A DNA stretch of 64,000 nucleotides from Adiantum capillus-veneris. Its lineage: Eukaryota > Streptophyta > Polypodiopsida > Polypodiales > Pteridaceae. Below, piece by piece: positions 50,333 to 63,062 of this stretch. Where the stretch lies: assembly GCA_014529385.2 (NCBI GenBank), contig CM043953.1:77490872-77554871 (forward strand), written 5' to 3'. The translations under genes and the position numbers were made by a program. Each line of letters begins with the position of its first letter. Position 1 is the first letter of the stretch. A model generated the notes under the pieces. The model was not told where the DNA came from. It was given only the letters and a program-made list of their open reading frames with translations, and ran no database searches.

Positions 50333-50860
50333 GAGAGGAGAGGCTAGCCAGCATCAGATCAGATCACAGACTTCTTTAGAGCAGACACTGGACACCCGGA
50401 GGAGTTACTACCACAGCAGAGCTCGCTGTCTCACGCCAGAGGCACACTGATCGATCGGGCGACTGAGCTAGGGAGATCCAGACGCCCGCAACCACGGAGG
50501 ACTACGGAGCACCGACGGAGGCTGCATCAGAGGATTCGGATCACTCTGGCCCGACATGCACGACGCCCGGTCAGACTACTGACCATGGAGGAGATTGATG
50601 AGATCCACCAGCGACCGATGCTGGATCTCTTGTGATTTTAGCTATCCCAGCTAGCTGATTAGTTCACACCTTGGAGTTTAGGATTCCATAGTAGTCATTT
50701 AGTCATTTTGTCATATTGTCATTGTCATTTTCATTTCATTTTGTTACTTTTGTTACTCGGACTTTGTATCAGATCCACCACATTGTAACTTTTAGGTCTC
50801 ATAGGTCACTTTGGCCTGTTGAAGACGTTAATATAACATTTCATTTCATTTCTCTCTCTC
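50333..50860 (+). other. LINE-B2 3' UTR and tail
   Basis: Contains the block shared with 39837-40118, then GATGTTAATAT-like sequence and ATTTCATTTC repeats, ending at TCTCTCTCTCT at about 50851-50860. The shared block shows the sequence is a real 3' end of the family and not flanking DNA. Confidence 0.82.
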
Positions 50861-52429
<1,569 letters not shown>

Positions 52430-53530
52430 GGAAAGTTCAAGAGCCTCCTATTGATACGTTTCTAGAAAGCGGTCTTTTGGAATGCAATGCCATTGATCCT
52501 GCAATTGTTGGAATGCTTGCTGATCCCAAGGAGGCATTTGCTAACAAATAGGAGTTACATTTTCTCCCTTTCAAACCTGTGGAAAAAAGACTTGCACTGT
52601 CATACTTGCCCTTGCTAACAGCAACCACAATATTGAAGCACACGTCCATGTGGTAATTGACATCTCTTTGATCCTCCTCACCACGATAGTGCTGAGACAA
52701 TTCAAATCTGGTTGTCAATGTTAAGATGATAACAGGTGACCAACTTAATATCGCTAAGGAGACTTGGCAAACCGTTGGGTATGGGCACCACATATACCCT
52801 TTCATCATTCTTAGTAGGACAGACTAACCATGAAAATATCACCTCTCTGGATGAGCTCATTGAAAAGGCAGATGGATTTGCAGGAGTTTTCCCAGAGCAC
52901 AAGTACGAAATAGTCAAAACGGTTATAAGAGAAGCAGCGGAATGACAAGTGCTGGTGTCAATGATGCCCCTGCTTTCAAGAAAGCAGACACAGCCATTGT
53001 TGTTGCCGATCTAATATTGTGCTGACTAAGCCTGGTCTGAGTGTTATTATTAGTGTACTTCTTACCAGTTGTGCTATCCGCTAGAGTGTACGACTTATGC
53101 AGTTTCTATCACCATACATACAGTGTTGGGCTTTGGCAGTTTGTTTTTTGCCCTTCATGGTCCTAATCATTGCCATACTAAAACGATGGTACAATAATGA
53201 CTATCTCAAAAGATCAGGTAAAGCCCATAGATTTTGCAACTGGTGTTGCTATTGGAACTTACCTTGCATTGACGCCAGTGGTCGTCTTCTACGCAGCCCA
53301 CAAAACAGAATTTCCCAGACAAGTTTGTTGTGATGGACATTAGTTGCAGTCAATTCCAGCTCACAGCTGCCATGTACTTGCAAGTGAGCATTATCAGCCA
53401 AGCGCTCATTTTTGTAACTAGATCAATAAGCTGGTCTTTCCTCGAACGCCCTGGGGTATTGCTCATGACTGCATATGTCGTAGCCCAACTGGTGGCAACC
53501 CTTCTGGCTGTGTATGCAACGTTTTATTAA
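52430..53530 (+). pseudogene. Plasma-membrane H+-ATPase pseudogene (P-type, P3A)
   Basis: Blocks in the normal order across shifting frames: NAIDPAIVGMLADPKEA and HFLPFKPVEKRLALSY (about 52480-52605), then FDPPHHDSAETIQ (about 52671-52710), [39 protein letters not shown] (about 52850-52918), GVNDAPAFKKADTAIVVAD, FMVLIIAIL with [31 protein letters not shown], and [20 protein letters not shown] to [13 protein letters not shown] (about 53380-53520). About 70 residues of the nucleotide-binding domain and most early membrane segments are missing, and the regulatory C-terminus is lost. The DPPH/TGDQ/GVNDAP hinge motifs identify a P-type ATPase. No introns are evident, so it may be a processed copy. 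Confidence 0.88.
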
Positions 53531-54720
53531 TTAACAATAGCGGAGGTGCTGAATAAAACCCCAAGCAGCCCGGCTCCAGCTTTGTTGCGCTTGTTGGATT
53601 GTGACCGAGTTTGCAGGCCCATCGACCTTGGGAAGATCCCATGCTAGAAACACAGAGAGTGAATGCTGCACTTCTTACTGTTACGCAGACACATTTAACC
53701 GAGCGACAAGGGACTAATATCCCAGCACATGGAGAGATTGATATGCCGTGCAGCCAGATGATGTTCTCTTTGGGCTGCTGAAGGACCGAGGAAGGGGGCG
53801 AAAAGATTTGCATCTAAAAATCACCTTAGCTACACGTGATGCAGAGAAGTTCTACAGTTTGGCAGGCAACGACAAATTTCTACAACCTGCTTGAAGCAGG
53901 ACCAGTACTGCAGAACACTCTTGTTCCGATATTATCACCAAAGTGCAGGAGAAGCTATGAGAGCATCTCTTGGCACAGTTTTACGATGCTGTGTATCCTT
54001 TGAACATGGTAGAAGAAATTGATACGGCGTGAGAAAGAGCTTCCCTCGCCATGGCCCCCCTGAACACAGAGGAGTGCTCGCATCTTGCAGCGAAGAAGAA
54101 AGCCTGCAAGATGCGCAAGGCTACCCAGGGATTCTATGAAGAGCAACTGCGAGGTTTTTTTGAAGGCAGACAGGACTATCGAAAGCTTAATTTAAGAATA
54201 TCGCAGACAAAATATTTTTCCTTCATCCAGTTTCAGTCTTCAAAGTTAGCAGAAAAATAGTAGCAGATTCACGAGTAATTATCTTCACTTGGTGCCACCA
54301 CCACAAGATGTAGGTTGGCCGATCAAGTCGTGTTTACCAAATTTCAAGTGCCAGTAGATCGCATGCAAAGAGAGGATGTCTGTCAAGCCATACAATGTTT
54401 TTCATGAGCTTCTTCTCCAAGGTTTTCTGAGTGATTGTTGCCAAAGGGATGATAGGAGGGATCGAGATGGTAGAAACCCTAGCTCTTCAAATGGGCATCA
54501 ACCACAAGAACTTAAGTTGTTCAATGTTTACCGAGGTAGCATTTAAATTGTCATGGATCATGGCTGTTTTGGGCAGCTTATGGGCTTTATGATCGAAGGA
54601 AGGGATTGTACATGTGTCCCAAATTGCCACACATATGATTAATAATGCAAAAGCTGTTGTGAAGAGAGGTTGTTTCCGTGACTAGGAAGAGAGATCAAGA
54701 GGTATGGCTTAAGGTTGTTT
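53531..54720. other. Unassigned sequence with short open stretches
   Basis: Frames such as 54051-54260 (MAPLNTEECSHLAAKKKACK onward) have ordinary amino-acid composition but I cannot link them to a family, and neighbouring frames carry stops. The region directly follows the H+-ATPase pseudogene but does not match its missing C-terminus. Confidence 0.35.
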
Positions 54721-54815
54721 CCATGATTGATTGCCACACATATGATTGAGAATTTAAAAGTTGTTGTGAAGAGAGATCAAGAAGTATGGGTTAACCTTGT
54801 TTCCATGATTGGGAA
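54627..54815. repeat. Diverged direct repeat of about 85 bp
   Basis: CACACATATGATTAATAATG...TGTTGTGAAGAGAG with GATCAAGAGGTATGG at about 54627-54710 recurs in order at about 54732-54815. Differences are scattered, so the duplication is old. A 115-residue open frame (54727-55074) includes the second copy. It has no recognisable domain and is not claimed as a gene. Confidence 0.65.
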
Positions 54816-55074
54816 GAAAATTTACCTTTCCATGAGGGATGTGGACCAAAACACATGGCAAGATCTTCTATCAATGAAAAGAAGCCCTTTGGGGACAAGA
54901 GTCTTGGATGTGACGAATTACTCAAATATGATGTTGATGGATCTACACTCTTGTAGACGAAGGTATGAAGAGGAGCTTGAAATTGAGCTCAATGAAGATG
55001 AGCCAACCTTCATAAGAGGCCAGACGACAAGGTACTCCAATGATGTGTCACCTCCATTGATGTGTAACTTGTGA

Positions 55075-56060
55075 AAATCATTAGAAATCCATAAAGTTCA
55101 ATTGAGAGAGCTGCAATGACATAATTTTCTTTAGCCATAGAGGAGAGAATTGTGAGAGCATAAGCAAATAACCCTGCTCGATAGAAGAATATATTCAACG
55201 TAGTCCTCTCTTAGATTGCGTTGATTGTACAATTTGCTCGACAAATACAAGGGCAGGGTTTGAAAGCTAGTATGCTTGATGCGGCCCACATCATTCAAAC
55301 AAGGTTTGTGAGGTTGTCCTTGATCGAACCCAATTGTTTTTTTTACTACTTGGGTTTTCAATTTGCAAATGGAGGGGATACCAACTATGGATTGTCATGA
55401 GGAAGGGAGCACCCATGGGTTTTACCAACTTGAAGATAATCATTTCTTCCCATGCACTACAAATCCAAAACGAACACATCTCTCTAAATTTGGAGAAGAA
55501 TTATAATGACCCTCTAAAACTAGAGGAGAAGCATATCATGACCCTTCAACACTTGAGGAGAAAACTAGTGTCTGCTGAGGCAAGGGAACGTTCTCTATGG
55601 TTTATAATATTTGGATGAGGATGGTGACGCCTCATCGCTATACTTTCTTATGGTTTTTTATTTTTTATTTTCGAGGCACAACATGTGAGCACGTAAGGTG
55701 TTTTTCATGATATTTTCAAGGCACAACCTGTGAGCTTGTAATGTATTTTTCATGATATTTTTGAAATCATGTTAGCAAACTTCTATTACTATTCACATAT
55801 GCTTAACTAACTATAGGTGTGGACAATGAGTAGACTCTATATGTATATTGAGATCAATGTAGAACTCTAAATTGAAGCATACAACTACTCTTCCATTGAA
55901 CGTAGCATGTTGAATGATAATCAATAAGTGAATCTTTACAAACTTTTAATGACATGTTGTGGAACAATTTCAAGAAGACAACCATTCTTTTGAGCAAGTA
56001 GTAGGATAAAAAGTTTATATTTGTGAATCAATTCAAAGTTTGTGATGTTGCTTGGTATAA

Positions 56061-56122
<62 letters not shown>

Positions 56123-57039
56123 CCCATGGAGGGGATTTTTTTGGGTGATTAGAACAAACACGTGTAACACATGGTGTGTTTTGCTTGAAGGGGATACAAG
56201 AAGCTTTGTCCCATCGCATAGGAATGTTAAGGCTTTAACTACCTTTGTAAGGGAATAGCATTGGCACAAGAGTGAAATTTTACAACACCTGTCATTTCAT
56301 ATTGATCAAGTTGGACTCATCCTTTTTGTTTTTGGGCGGGCAGGTGGGTCAAAAGAAACATGCTCTAGATATTTTGAGAAAAGAGTTTCTCAAGAGATTG
56401 CATGCAAAGAGGGAAAGGAGTTTTTGGGCAAAATTCTCTATGAAACGAAAAAAGGGAGGGAAAAGGAAGTGCCAAAAGGGGTATGAAAGGACTTAAGGAC
56501 ATGAGAACTTGTCAATTGAACAAAAAGGGAGGAAGAAAAAATGGCAAGGGGATTATCTCCTCTTTATAAGAGATTCATTCATATGTTACCATGAATGAAT
56601 CATTGATTAGTGTGGTTGTGGACAAGAGATTAGTCAGTTCCTTTGTCCAAAGAGCTCAAGGCTCTCTCTCCTTTTAGGGGAGGTTTCTCACCAAGGAAAC
56701 AAACAACACTCTTATAGGGAGGTTGTTCCCACAAAAGGTTGAGTAAAGGCACTTTTATATTCTCAAACTATTTCTTAGTAGAAAATTACATTAAAGGGGA
56801 AGCTTCATCTACAGTAAAAGACATCAAGAAATTTTTTCCAACCGAGGGATTTTCAAGCAAAGGAAAAAAAAAAAACTCACTCTCTCCATTCTTTCATTAT
56901 CTAGCTAAAATTTTTGCATCCCAGCACATTATTGAAATTTATGCACTTGTTTTCATTTATGGAGATTATTTAATCATCGTTCTCTTTGAGAAATGCAATG
57001 GTGAGGGGTTTCGCATATAGCTATGAGGGCATCTCATGA
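55075..57039. other. Unassigned AT-rich sequence with a GA microsatellite
   Basis: (AG)n at about 56065-56120. A frame at about 56338-56400 reads VGQKKHALDILRKEF, faintly like the Copia RT QRKYALDIL block, but too short to call. The segment before 57040 may be leader sequence of the Copia relic that follows. Confidence 0.4.
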
Positions 57040-57601
57040 AGAAAACATTATGGTCTGTAGTCAAACCTAGAGAAGCAAGTGAACCATCCACAAATGAAGG
57101 CACTCAAACTAGCGCATTAGTGCATGTTGGTGGTCAACCTTTCACTTCCACGAATACACTCAGTGGTATTTGAAAACTAAGTTTACACTCCTCGTAGTTA
57201 GTGGGATACTCAAGCCAAAGATGAGCAAACCTTAGGTATAGTTATCATTGTACTTCATGGACAATTTTGTGCACTTCATTGATACTTGCACCACCGTAGT
57301 TGAAGCTTGGAATACTCTAGAACAAAATTTTGGTGCAAAGAAAGAGCAAAGTAGAATCAATCTCAAGAAAAGCTTGTAGAAGCTAGTTATGTTTCAAGGG
57401 AAGAATGTCTCTAGTTTTGTCAATAGAATAATGAGCATCATTACTCAACTCACATATATCAATTTTGAGGTTCCCTTGGAAGATAAAGGAGCGGTTCTCT
57501 TGAGTGTATTACCACCAATATTTGCCCATATTGCCACATTACATAGATGGGGCCCAATCTCAAATGATCACGTTCTCCATACATATATCTATATTAGTTG
57601 A
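57040..57601 (+). pseudogene. Copia gag relic
   Basis: In shifting frames: REASEPSTNEGTQ, then ILEQNFGAKKEQSRINLKK (about 57305-57375), and an open piece reading MFQGKNVSSFVNRIMSIITQ and LEDKGAVLLSVLPPIF (57389-57530). The order W/LE-F-AKKEQSR-LK-L with V-F-NR-ITQL and D-G-LL-SLPP is that of UBN2-type Copia gag. It is heavily mutated and no other Copia domain is nearby. Confidence 0.6.
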
Positions 57602-58079
57602 AATAAAAGTGCGCAAAATAGAATACATTTCACCCGTTTTAAAAATAGGAGATGCTTTTCTAAGGAATTTTTATAGATAGATCTGGCATAGGCTAATTAT
57701 AGATGTTCTTGCAAAGTATGATTGTTTTATTAATTTTCCATTCTCTATTTCCCTTGGTAATGCTACTATGCTTTTTGATTCCTTGAGCCCCAAATTGGCC
57801 GTTTGGCAATATCTAAATCATTGGTTTTGGTAGATATCGCACAAACAATAGTTGAGTGTGCAAGGCCACATCTAGTTGTAAACACATTGATTGAAAGCAC
57901 TTAACAGGGCTATGAAAATCAAATGCAAAATGTAAACAGAGCTGATTCGCCCTCTATAAACTTTGCAAAATAAATAGTGAGCTTTATAATAGATTTTATT
58001 GCACATGGCTACAATTATCCAATCTCATTAGATACTTCTTCTCCAACCTCGACTCCTTTCTACTTTATAGGCTCTTAAA
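57602..58079. other. Unassigned AT-rich sequence
   Basis: No coding frame, repeat partner or RNA gene recognised. Confidence 0.5.
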
Positions 58080-58735
58080 TCAACCCGTAGGTGGCTCCCT
58101 CAACCATTGAGATGGCATGGCTAGTATAACTATGTCCTCTACTAGCTTCTTTGTTCCTCCTTTGCCAAAGTTGGTACCAAGGGGCTTATGTGTTTCCCTT
58201 AAGTAGATCCAACCATCTTTAAACAAAACAAGCTCCTCATCAAAGAATCTTTTAAACTTTCACAATCCCTCCTTGCATCTATGTACAAAGCCTTCTCTAT
58301 TTTGAGGTCTTTGCCATGTAGATAGGCCTGATGGTTCCCCTTTCCTTGTAGCTTTGCAAGCTTTAACTTCAGCTCTTGCATTCCTTTAACAATATCACAA
58401 TATCATCTAAGATGGATTTGACACTTTTTGGAACCACAATAACAGACTTTATAGAACTCTGAAGAATGCTTGGGGCTCGAATAGTGTTGACTATCATCTT
58501 GTCCCTTTGTCGTTGTCACTTAGCTAGTAGTGATATTGCATCTTCGACCTCATTCTAGTTGGCCTTTAGGTGTTGTTCAACATCTTTGTCTTCAATAAGT
58601 ATCTTCAACTGCGCATGTGTCTCTTTTCCTATGGTCTACAAAGGGAGCTCTGTCTTTTCCAAGTTTAGGGTAGCCTTTTTAGTCCTTGGCAATTGATCAT
58701 AGTGTCATTAAAATTCTCTTAGAATCTCGATAGGT
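58080..58735 (-). pseudogene. Coding-like relic on the minus strand, unidentified
   Basis: Reverse-strand frames give Lys/Glu-rich, helix-like pieces: LNLEKTELPL, IGKETHAQLKILIEDKDVEQ, NEVEDAISLLAK, SIKSVIVVPKSVKSILDD, and MQELKLKLAKLQGKGNHQ (58199-58381). Stops and shifts are frequent. The composition suggests a coiled-coil protein of an old mobile element, but I recognise no family. Confidence 0.3.
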
Positions 58736-59720
58736 GAAAGTTCCTATTTTGGCCTAACTAGCCTAATTGATGCCTTGCTAAGGTATGTACAATTGTTTTT
58801 GCATATATCACACTATGTACATTAGAGCACTTTTACATATTAGAAAGTATTGAGAGAGGTAGATATTTTATTTTCATATTATGAACATGTCATGGCAAAA
58901 CAACGCAGATCCACTTTATCAGCCATTTGTCGACCTCATTACTTTTGATGTCTTCCTAACTTTGTAGAGGACCAGAGAAACTAATTTTTTTAACACTAAA
59001 CTTTGTTAACAGGAGACCACTGCTTTGGAGGGAAACTTCATGGTGAACCTATCCCTAAGTATATGTTAACTCCTTGTAGCCGACCTCATCCCTTATTAGT
59101 ACGTCATGTTTTGAACAACAAACTCAAGATGACTGTGTTAGAACCAATTATGAGGATAGAGCCTACTATGTAGCCCTAGATCAAAATCCATTAGCCACTT
59201 TGACAACTCATACATACCCATCGATGGTATGACTAAAGGAGCATTAAAAAAATACAACTCATAGCCATGAAGGTTTGTCCTAACCATACTTTCACACATA
59301 GAGGAAACGAATGTGCAGCAAATTTTTATTGAGGAGACCCTCACCTTTTTACAATTTTGTTGCCAGCATGTAGAGAGTTTGTATTGCTCTCATGGTTGTG
59401 GTTATTGTGATGTTTTTCAGTCTTTGAGGAATTCTGAGGCTAGTGCTAAAACCAAGTCACATGTGCATCAAATTTGCATTGAGTCATGCATCAAGAAATA
59501 GCAAGAGTAAGAGGTGTCCCATAAATTTCTCGTAAAAATTAGGAGTAACTATACTATTTTCACCTTCTTAGCTTAGGAGAAGGCTTCACATCTCTCCCTC
59601 CTTGTTTCCTCCAAATATATTATTGATATCTCTACTTAAATACCAAGGGGCCAGTATTATCTATCCCATCTATTAATAACTCACAATAAGAGTGACCACA
59701 TACAATATGTGTGTGCACGC

Positions 59721-59783
<63 letters not shown>

Positions 59784-60143
59784 CGCACGCGTAAGTGTGC
59801 ATGCATGCCCTTACCTAGTCACATACTAGATAAGACATTAAGCACTTTTGGTATGGGCCTACCGTCCTCAAAAGAGTTGAGAGTCAGTCAATGTTAGCTT
59901 TAGCACCGAGCCATTCATTTCTATGGATGGTCTTGAGATTACATGAGATAAGCTCGTGCTTGCTAAAACCATTATTACAAAATTTGTGTATCAATTTGTT
60001 GATCTCTTGAAATGTCGTGAAGTATTCTGAGGACGAGTAGATAATAAGCGACAGAATTCCTAGGGATGTGTTGACAACATGTTTTCTAGGTCTATTACTA
60101 TTTCTCTTAACAAACTCTCTGCAAGGTTGTAGTAGGGCTATTG
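58736..60143. other. Unassigned sequence with a GC/GT microsatellite
   Basis: An alternating purine-pyrimidine tract, (GC)n then (GT)n, runs from about 59711 to 59790. No supported gene lies elsewhere in the segment. Confidence 0.6.
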
Positions 60144-60725
60144 TGTCACTTCACAGGACAGACAGACAGTTGGACAGGTAGCTACAGTTGGTCTGGTTCA
60201 CACTGGACGGACCCTTTGAGCTGGGAGTGACACGTGGCAGGGTACCTACGGTGGTCTAGTGGACATCGTGGCCAGGTCACCACCACCACTCAGTTTGGAG
60301 ATAGACTTAGCTGACTAGACATTTATGAGCCGTTGGTGGCTCTTTATGGTTGTACATATGAGTAGTTGTTTTGGGCCAGTTCTATTATCTTGTACGTAGT
60401 CGTCTTGGTAGGAGTCTTGCACAGAGCACTGCTTCACCATCCCTGTACATTTGAGCCTCGACACCCCCATTTGTACATGTGAGTGCTGTTCTAGAGCTGA
60501 GTGTGTTGCCAAGCCAGAGTCTGTACCTGGTTCTTTGAGATAGTCGAGTCCACATGTTCTGGTCCACTGTTGTGTTGTCTCTGTTCTGTTGTTATCCATT
60601 GTTTCTGTGTTTCATTCTGTTTGAGTGAGTTTCCATCTGTTGAGTGAGATTGTCACGCAAATTGCAATGAGGGGCACCCACACTGTAGAGAGCACGACAC
60701 ATTATCCGCGCTACAGGTGCTCTCA
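60144..60725 (+). repeat. 5' LTR of a Ty3-type element running off the window
   Basis: Starts TGTCACTTCACAGG and ends in CA at 60724-60725, just upstream of a primer binding site and gag. The partner LTR lies beyond the right edge, so boundaries are inferred from the TG/CA ends. An alternative end is the CA at 60714-60715. Confidence 0.65.
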
Positions 60726-60728
60726 TTT

Positions 60729-60746
60729 TGGCGATCACGGTGGGAC
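60729..60746 (+). promoter_or_regulatory. Primer binding site of the Ty3-type element
   Basis: TTGGCGATCACGGTGGGACC follows the LTR end by two to three bases. It has the TGGCGA-start form common in plant Ty3-type elements, unlike the tRNA-Met-like sites of A1 and the TRIM-like element. The exact tRNA is not assigned. Confidence 0.55.
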
Positions 60747-60835
60747 CTCAACTGAAGTCTCACTCTGTTGAGTAGCCGGTTTCTTCGCTTCGCCTGTGCA
60801 GCCTGTTGGTCTGGTCCAGTTTCACCCGTGACAGC

Positions 60836-61005
60836 TTAATCTAGCTGGTCTAGTCTCTCGCCTTGTTGGTATGGTCCTCTCGCTCTGGTCCACCCAGTCC
60901 TCGTCCTGGTCTAGTCCTTCTCGTCCCTGGTCTAGTCCTTCCTCGTCCTGGTCCAGGCCAGGTGGTCTAGTCACTCGCCCTGGTCTAGTAGAGTCTAGAC
61001 CAATG
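60836..61005 (+). repeat. Degenerate CTGGTCTAGTCC array in leader
   Basis: About nine variants of TGGTCTAGTC or TGGTCCAG separated by CTCGTCC or CTCGCC within 170 bases. It lies in the untranslated leader between the primer binding site and gag. Confidence 0.75.
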
Positions 61006-61080
61006 TTCAGCCAAGTGAAGGTTGTCTTGCCCACGTGAAGGTCTTCTTGCCCAAAGCTTGGTGGGGTTGGCGGTTACTGC

Positions 61081-63062
61081 ATGACACATACAAGGAGGTC
61101 ATTGGAGCGTCAAAGTGCACTACCGAGTCCTCTGAAGTACTACCACAGACGGCGTCAACCCTTGGTGCCCAGTAGAAGCATATTGACCCCATCACCCATA
61201 CCTACTCATACGGCTACCTCCATTCCTTCAACCGGTTCTACATCCTCCAGGTCACCTTCTCCGGTAAGGCTCACCCCCATTTTGTTACAGCAAGCTAGTG
61301 AGCAACAGACTCAGGAGCAAGAGGCCATGGAGGAGCTCACAAGTGTTCTGGCAAAGGTGAACATCAAGTTCCCTACCTTTAAAGGTCTCTCCACAGAAGA
61401 TGCAGATGACCATGCTCGGAGGTTTGTCTCTCTTTGCAGAGGTCGTGGCCTCAACAGAGAAGACGCATACCAGGTGCTCTTTCCGTCCACCTTGGATGGT
61501 CTTGCAGATAAATGGTACAGTCAGTTTGCTGAAAACCACTTTACTACTTGGACCATGTTAAGACAGCAATTGTGTGAAGCTTTCCGACCAGGGGATTATC
61601 AAGAGAAGATTCTAAATGAGTTGGCCAACCTGTTGCTCTAGCCCAAGGAGACATTTGCAGAGCTCATGACCAGAACAAAGTCCCTGGTCGCCAAGCTGCC
61701 TCAGCAACCAGGGGAATTCATGGTGAAGAAGTGGGTAGAGAAGGCTCTGCCTAAGACTTCTCAACAAAAGCTCAGAGAAAGTCTCCGTCCTGAAGCCAGT
61801 CTGGAGGATTTTGTTGCTACTGCTACTAGAATAGAGGGAGCAAGAAGGAAGTTCACTGACTCTCCTCAGTTAGATACTGCCCCTGTACTCGTGGACAGTC
61901 CATCAGACCCCTTGACTTCTTTATGAAGGGAACTGGAAGCCCTAAAGTTACAGCGGGCCCTTCAAGAAGAGAGATCCTTCTCTCTCAAAGAGGAGAAGAC
62001 TCCACATCAAGAGGCCTATGATCAACTTAAAAGAGAGTTAGAAGAGCTCAGGTCTCAGCAAGAGACTAAGGCTATGGTATGGTGTAGTTCATGCGGCTCT
62101 CCAGGACACCCTCCACAGGACTGTCTCCTTGCTCTTATTGTCACTTCTGCGAAAAATCGGGTCATGAAGATAAGGATTGCTACTATATAAAGGGATTGCA
62201 CAAAATACAACAAAGTCATGGTCCTACTCTCCAACAGGGGTTAGCACCAGCATCCAACATGGTTTCCCACTACGGCCATCCCAACTACATGCCACCTTTG
62301 CTCAATACCCCTGCTGTCCAAGGTATGTCAAGTACTTTCCCGACTCAAAGTTTTTATAATGCTAATGCCACCTCAACCCCTCAAAGCTTCTACACTTCAG
62401 CCTCCAACTCCATGCAGCAACCACCTCGTCACCCGTTTCGTCCTTCCAATCGGCCCATACTCTGCTGTAGATGCGGAGAATATGGGCATTATCAGAGCAA
62501 GTGTCCTTTACCTGAAGGGTCCCCTCCTTGTCGTCATTGCCCTGATTCGAAGGATCACTACAATAAGGATTGTCCCACCCAAAGGGCATCCACGTCTTCA
62601 GGCTCGACTCAGAACCAGCAAGATTTCACCTTCCCGAAGATAAATTTGATTACTGTGAACACCGTGCCTCAACCATCACCTGCTACTCATGTGGTTAAGC
62701 CACTGCAAGTGGAGGAGCATACTGGTGTCCTTACTCGGGCACAAAGAGCAGCTCTTGGTCTCAGTCTGCCCACAGGTCCACCCCGCCAATTCCCACTTCC
62801 TCAATCTGGTCTACCTGACCCAAAGGACGAGTCCTTCAAAATTGCTCAGAGCAAACCAACTTCCCTGTTATCTGACATTGATGGAGCCTTCTTGGAAGTA
62901 GTGGCTGACTTGGAACAGATTAAGGTCACAAAGGGAGCCCAGTTCGAAGGCGACAAGCCCACATCAGAAGTCATCTTGAAAAATACTTTTCAGCAGGTGT
63001 CACTATACGACATGCTAAGGCTCGATGCAACACTTAGAAGTGACACCCTGTCAGTCATTTAG
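61081..63062 (+). pseudogene. Gag with four zinc knuckles, Ty3-type element
   Basis: The ATG at 61081 opens a frame with a Ser/Pro/Arg-rich head, then a capsid domain (VNIKFPTFKGLSTEDADDHA, ADKWYSQFAENHFTTWTMLR, LCEAFRPGDYQEKI). In-frame stops at 61639-61641 (TAG) and 61924-61926 (TGA) interrupt it, and a coiled region (LKRELEELRSQQETK) follows. Knuckle 1 is CSSCGSPGHPPQDC (62083-62124). A frameshift then leads into knuckle 2, CHFCEKSGHEDKDC (about 62140-62181), knuckle 3, CCRCGEYGHYQSKC (about 62462-62505), and knuckle 4, CRHCPDSKDHYNKDC (CX2CX5HX4C, about 62530-62575). The frame stays open to a TAG at 63060-63062, after which protease follows in the same frame. Confidence 0.82.

Larger units (their letters stand above)
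45891..50860 (+). mobile_element. LINE-B2, longest copy of the family
   Basis: ORF1 (about 45942-46837), ORF2 (about 46857-50332), a 3' UTR of about 520 bp, and a terminal (CATTT)n-like tail at about 50838-50850 that runs into a short TC repeat. There is no poly(A). ORF2 has stops and indels but fewer than in LINE-B1. The APE-type endonuclease plus YADD RT plus C-terminal Cys/His motif is a standard APE LINE layout; the clade cannot be set by eye. Confidence 0.85.

Noticed and set aside
54727-55074. 115-residue open frame with normal amino-acid composition
   Set aside because: No recognisable family, and it overlaps an old direct repeat; kept only as a note in the repeat entry.
56338-56496. 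Possible Copia RT fragment (VGQKKHALDIL)
   Set aside because: Only about 12 residues resemble the RT block; the neighbours do not support it.
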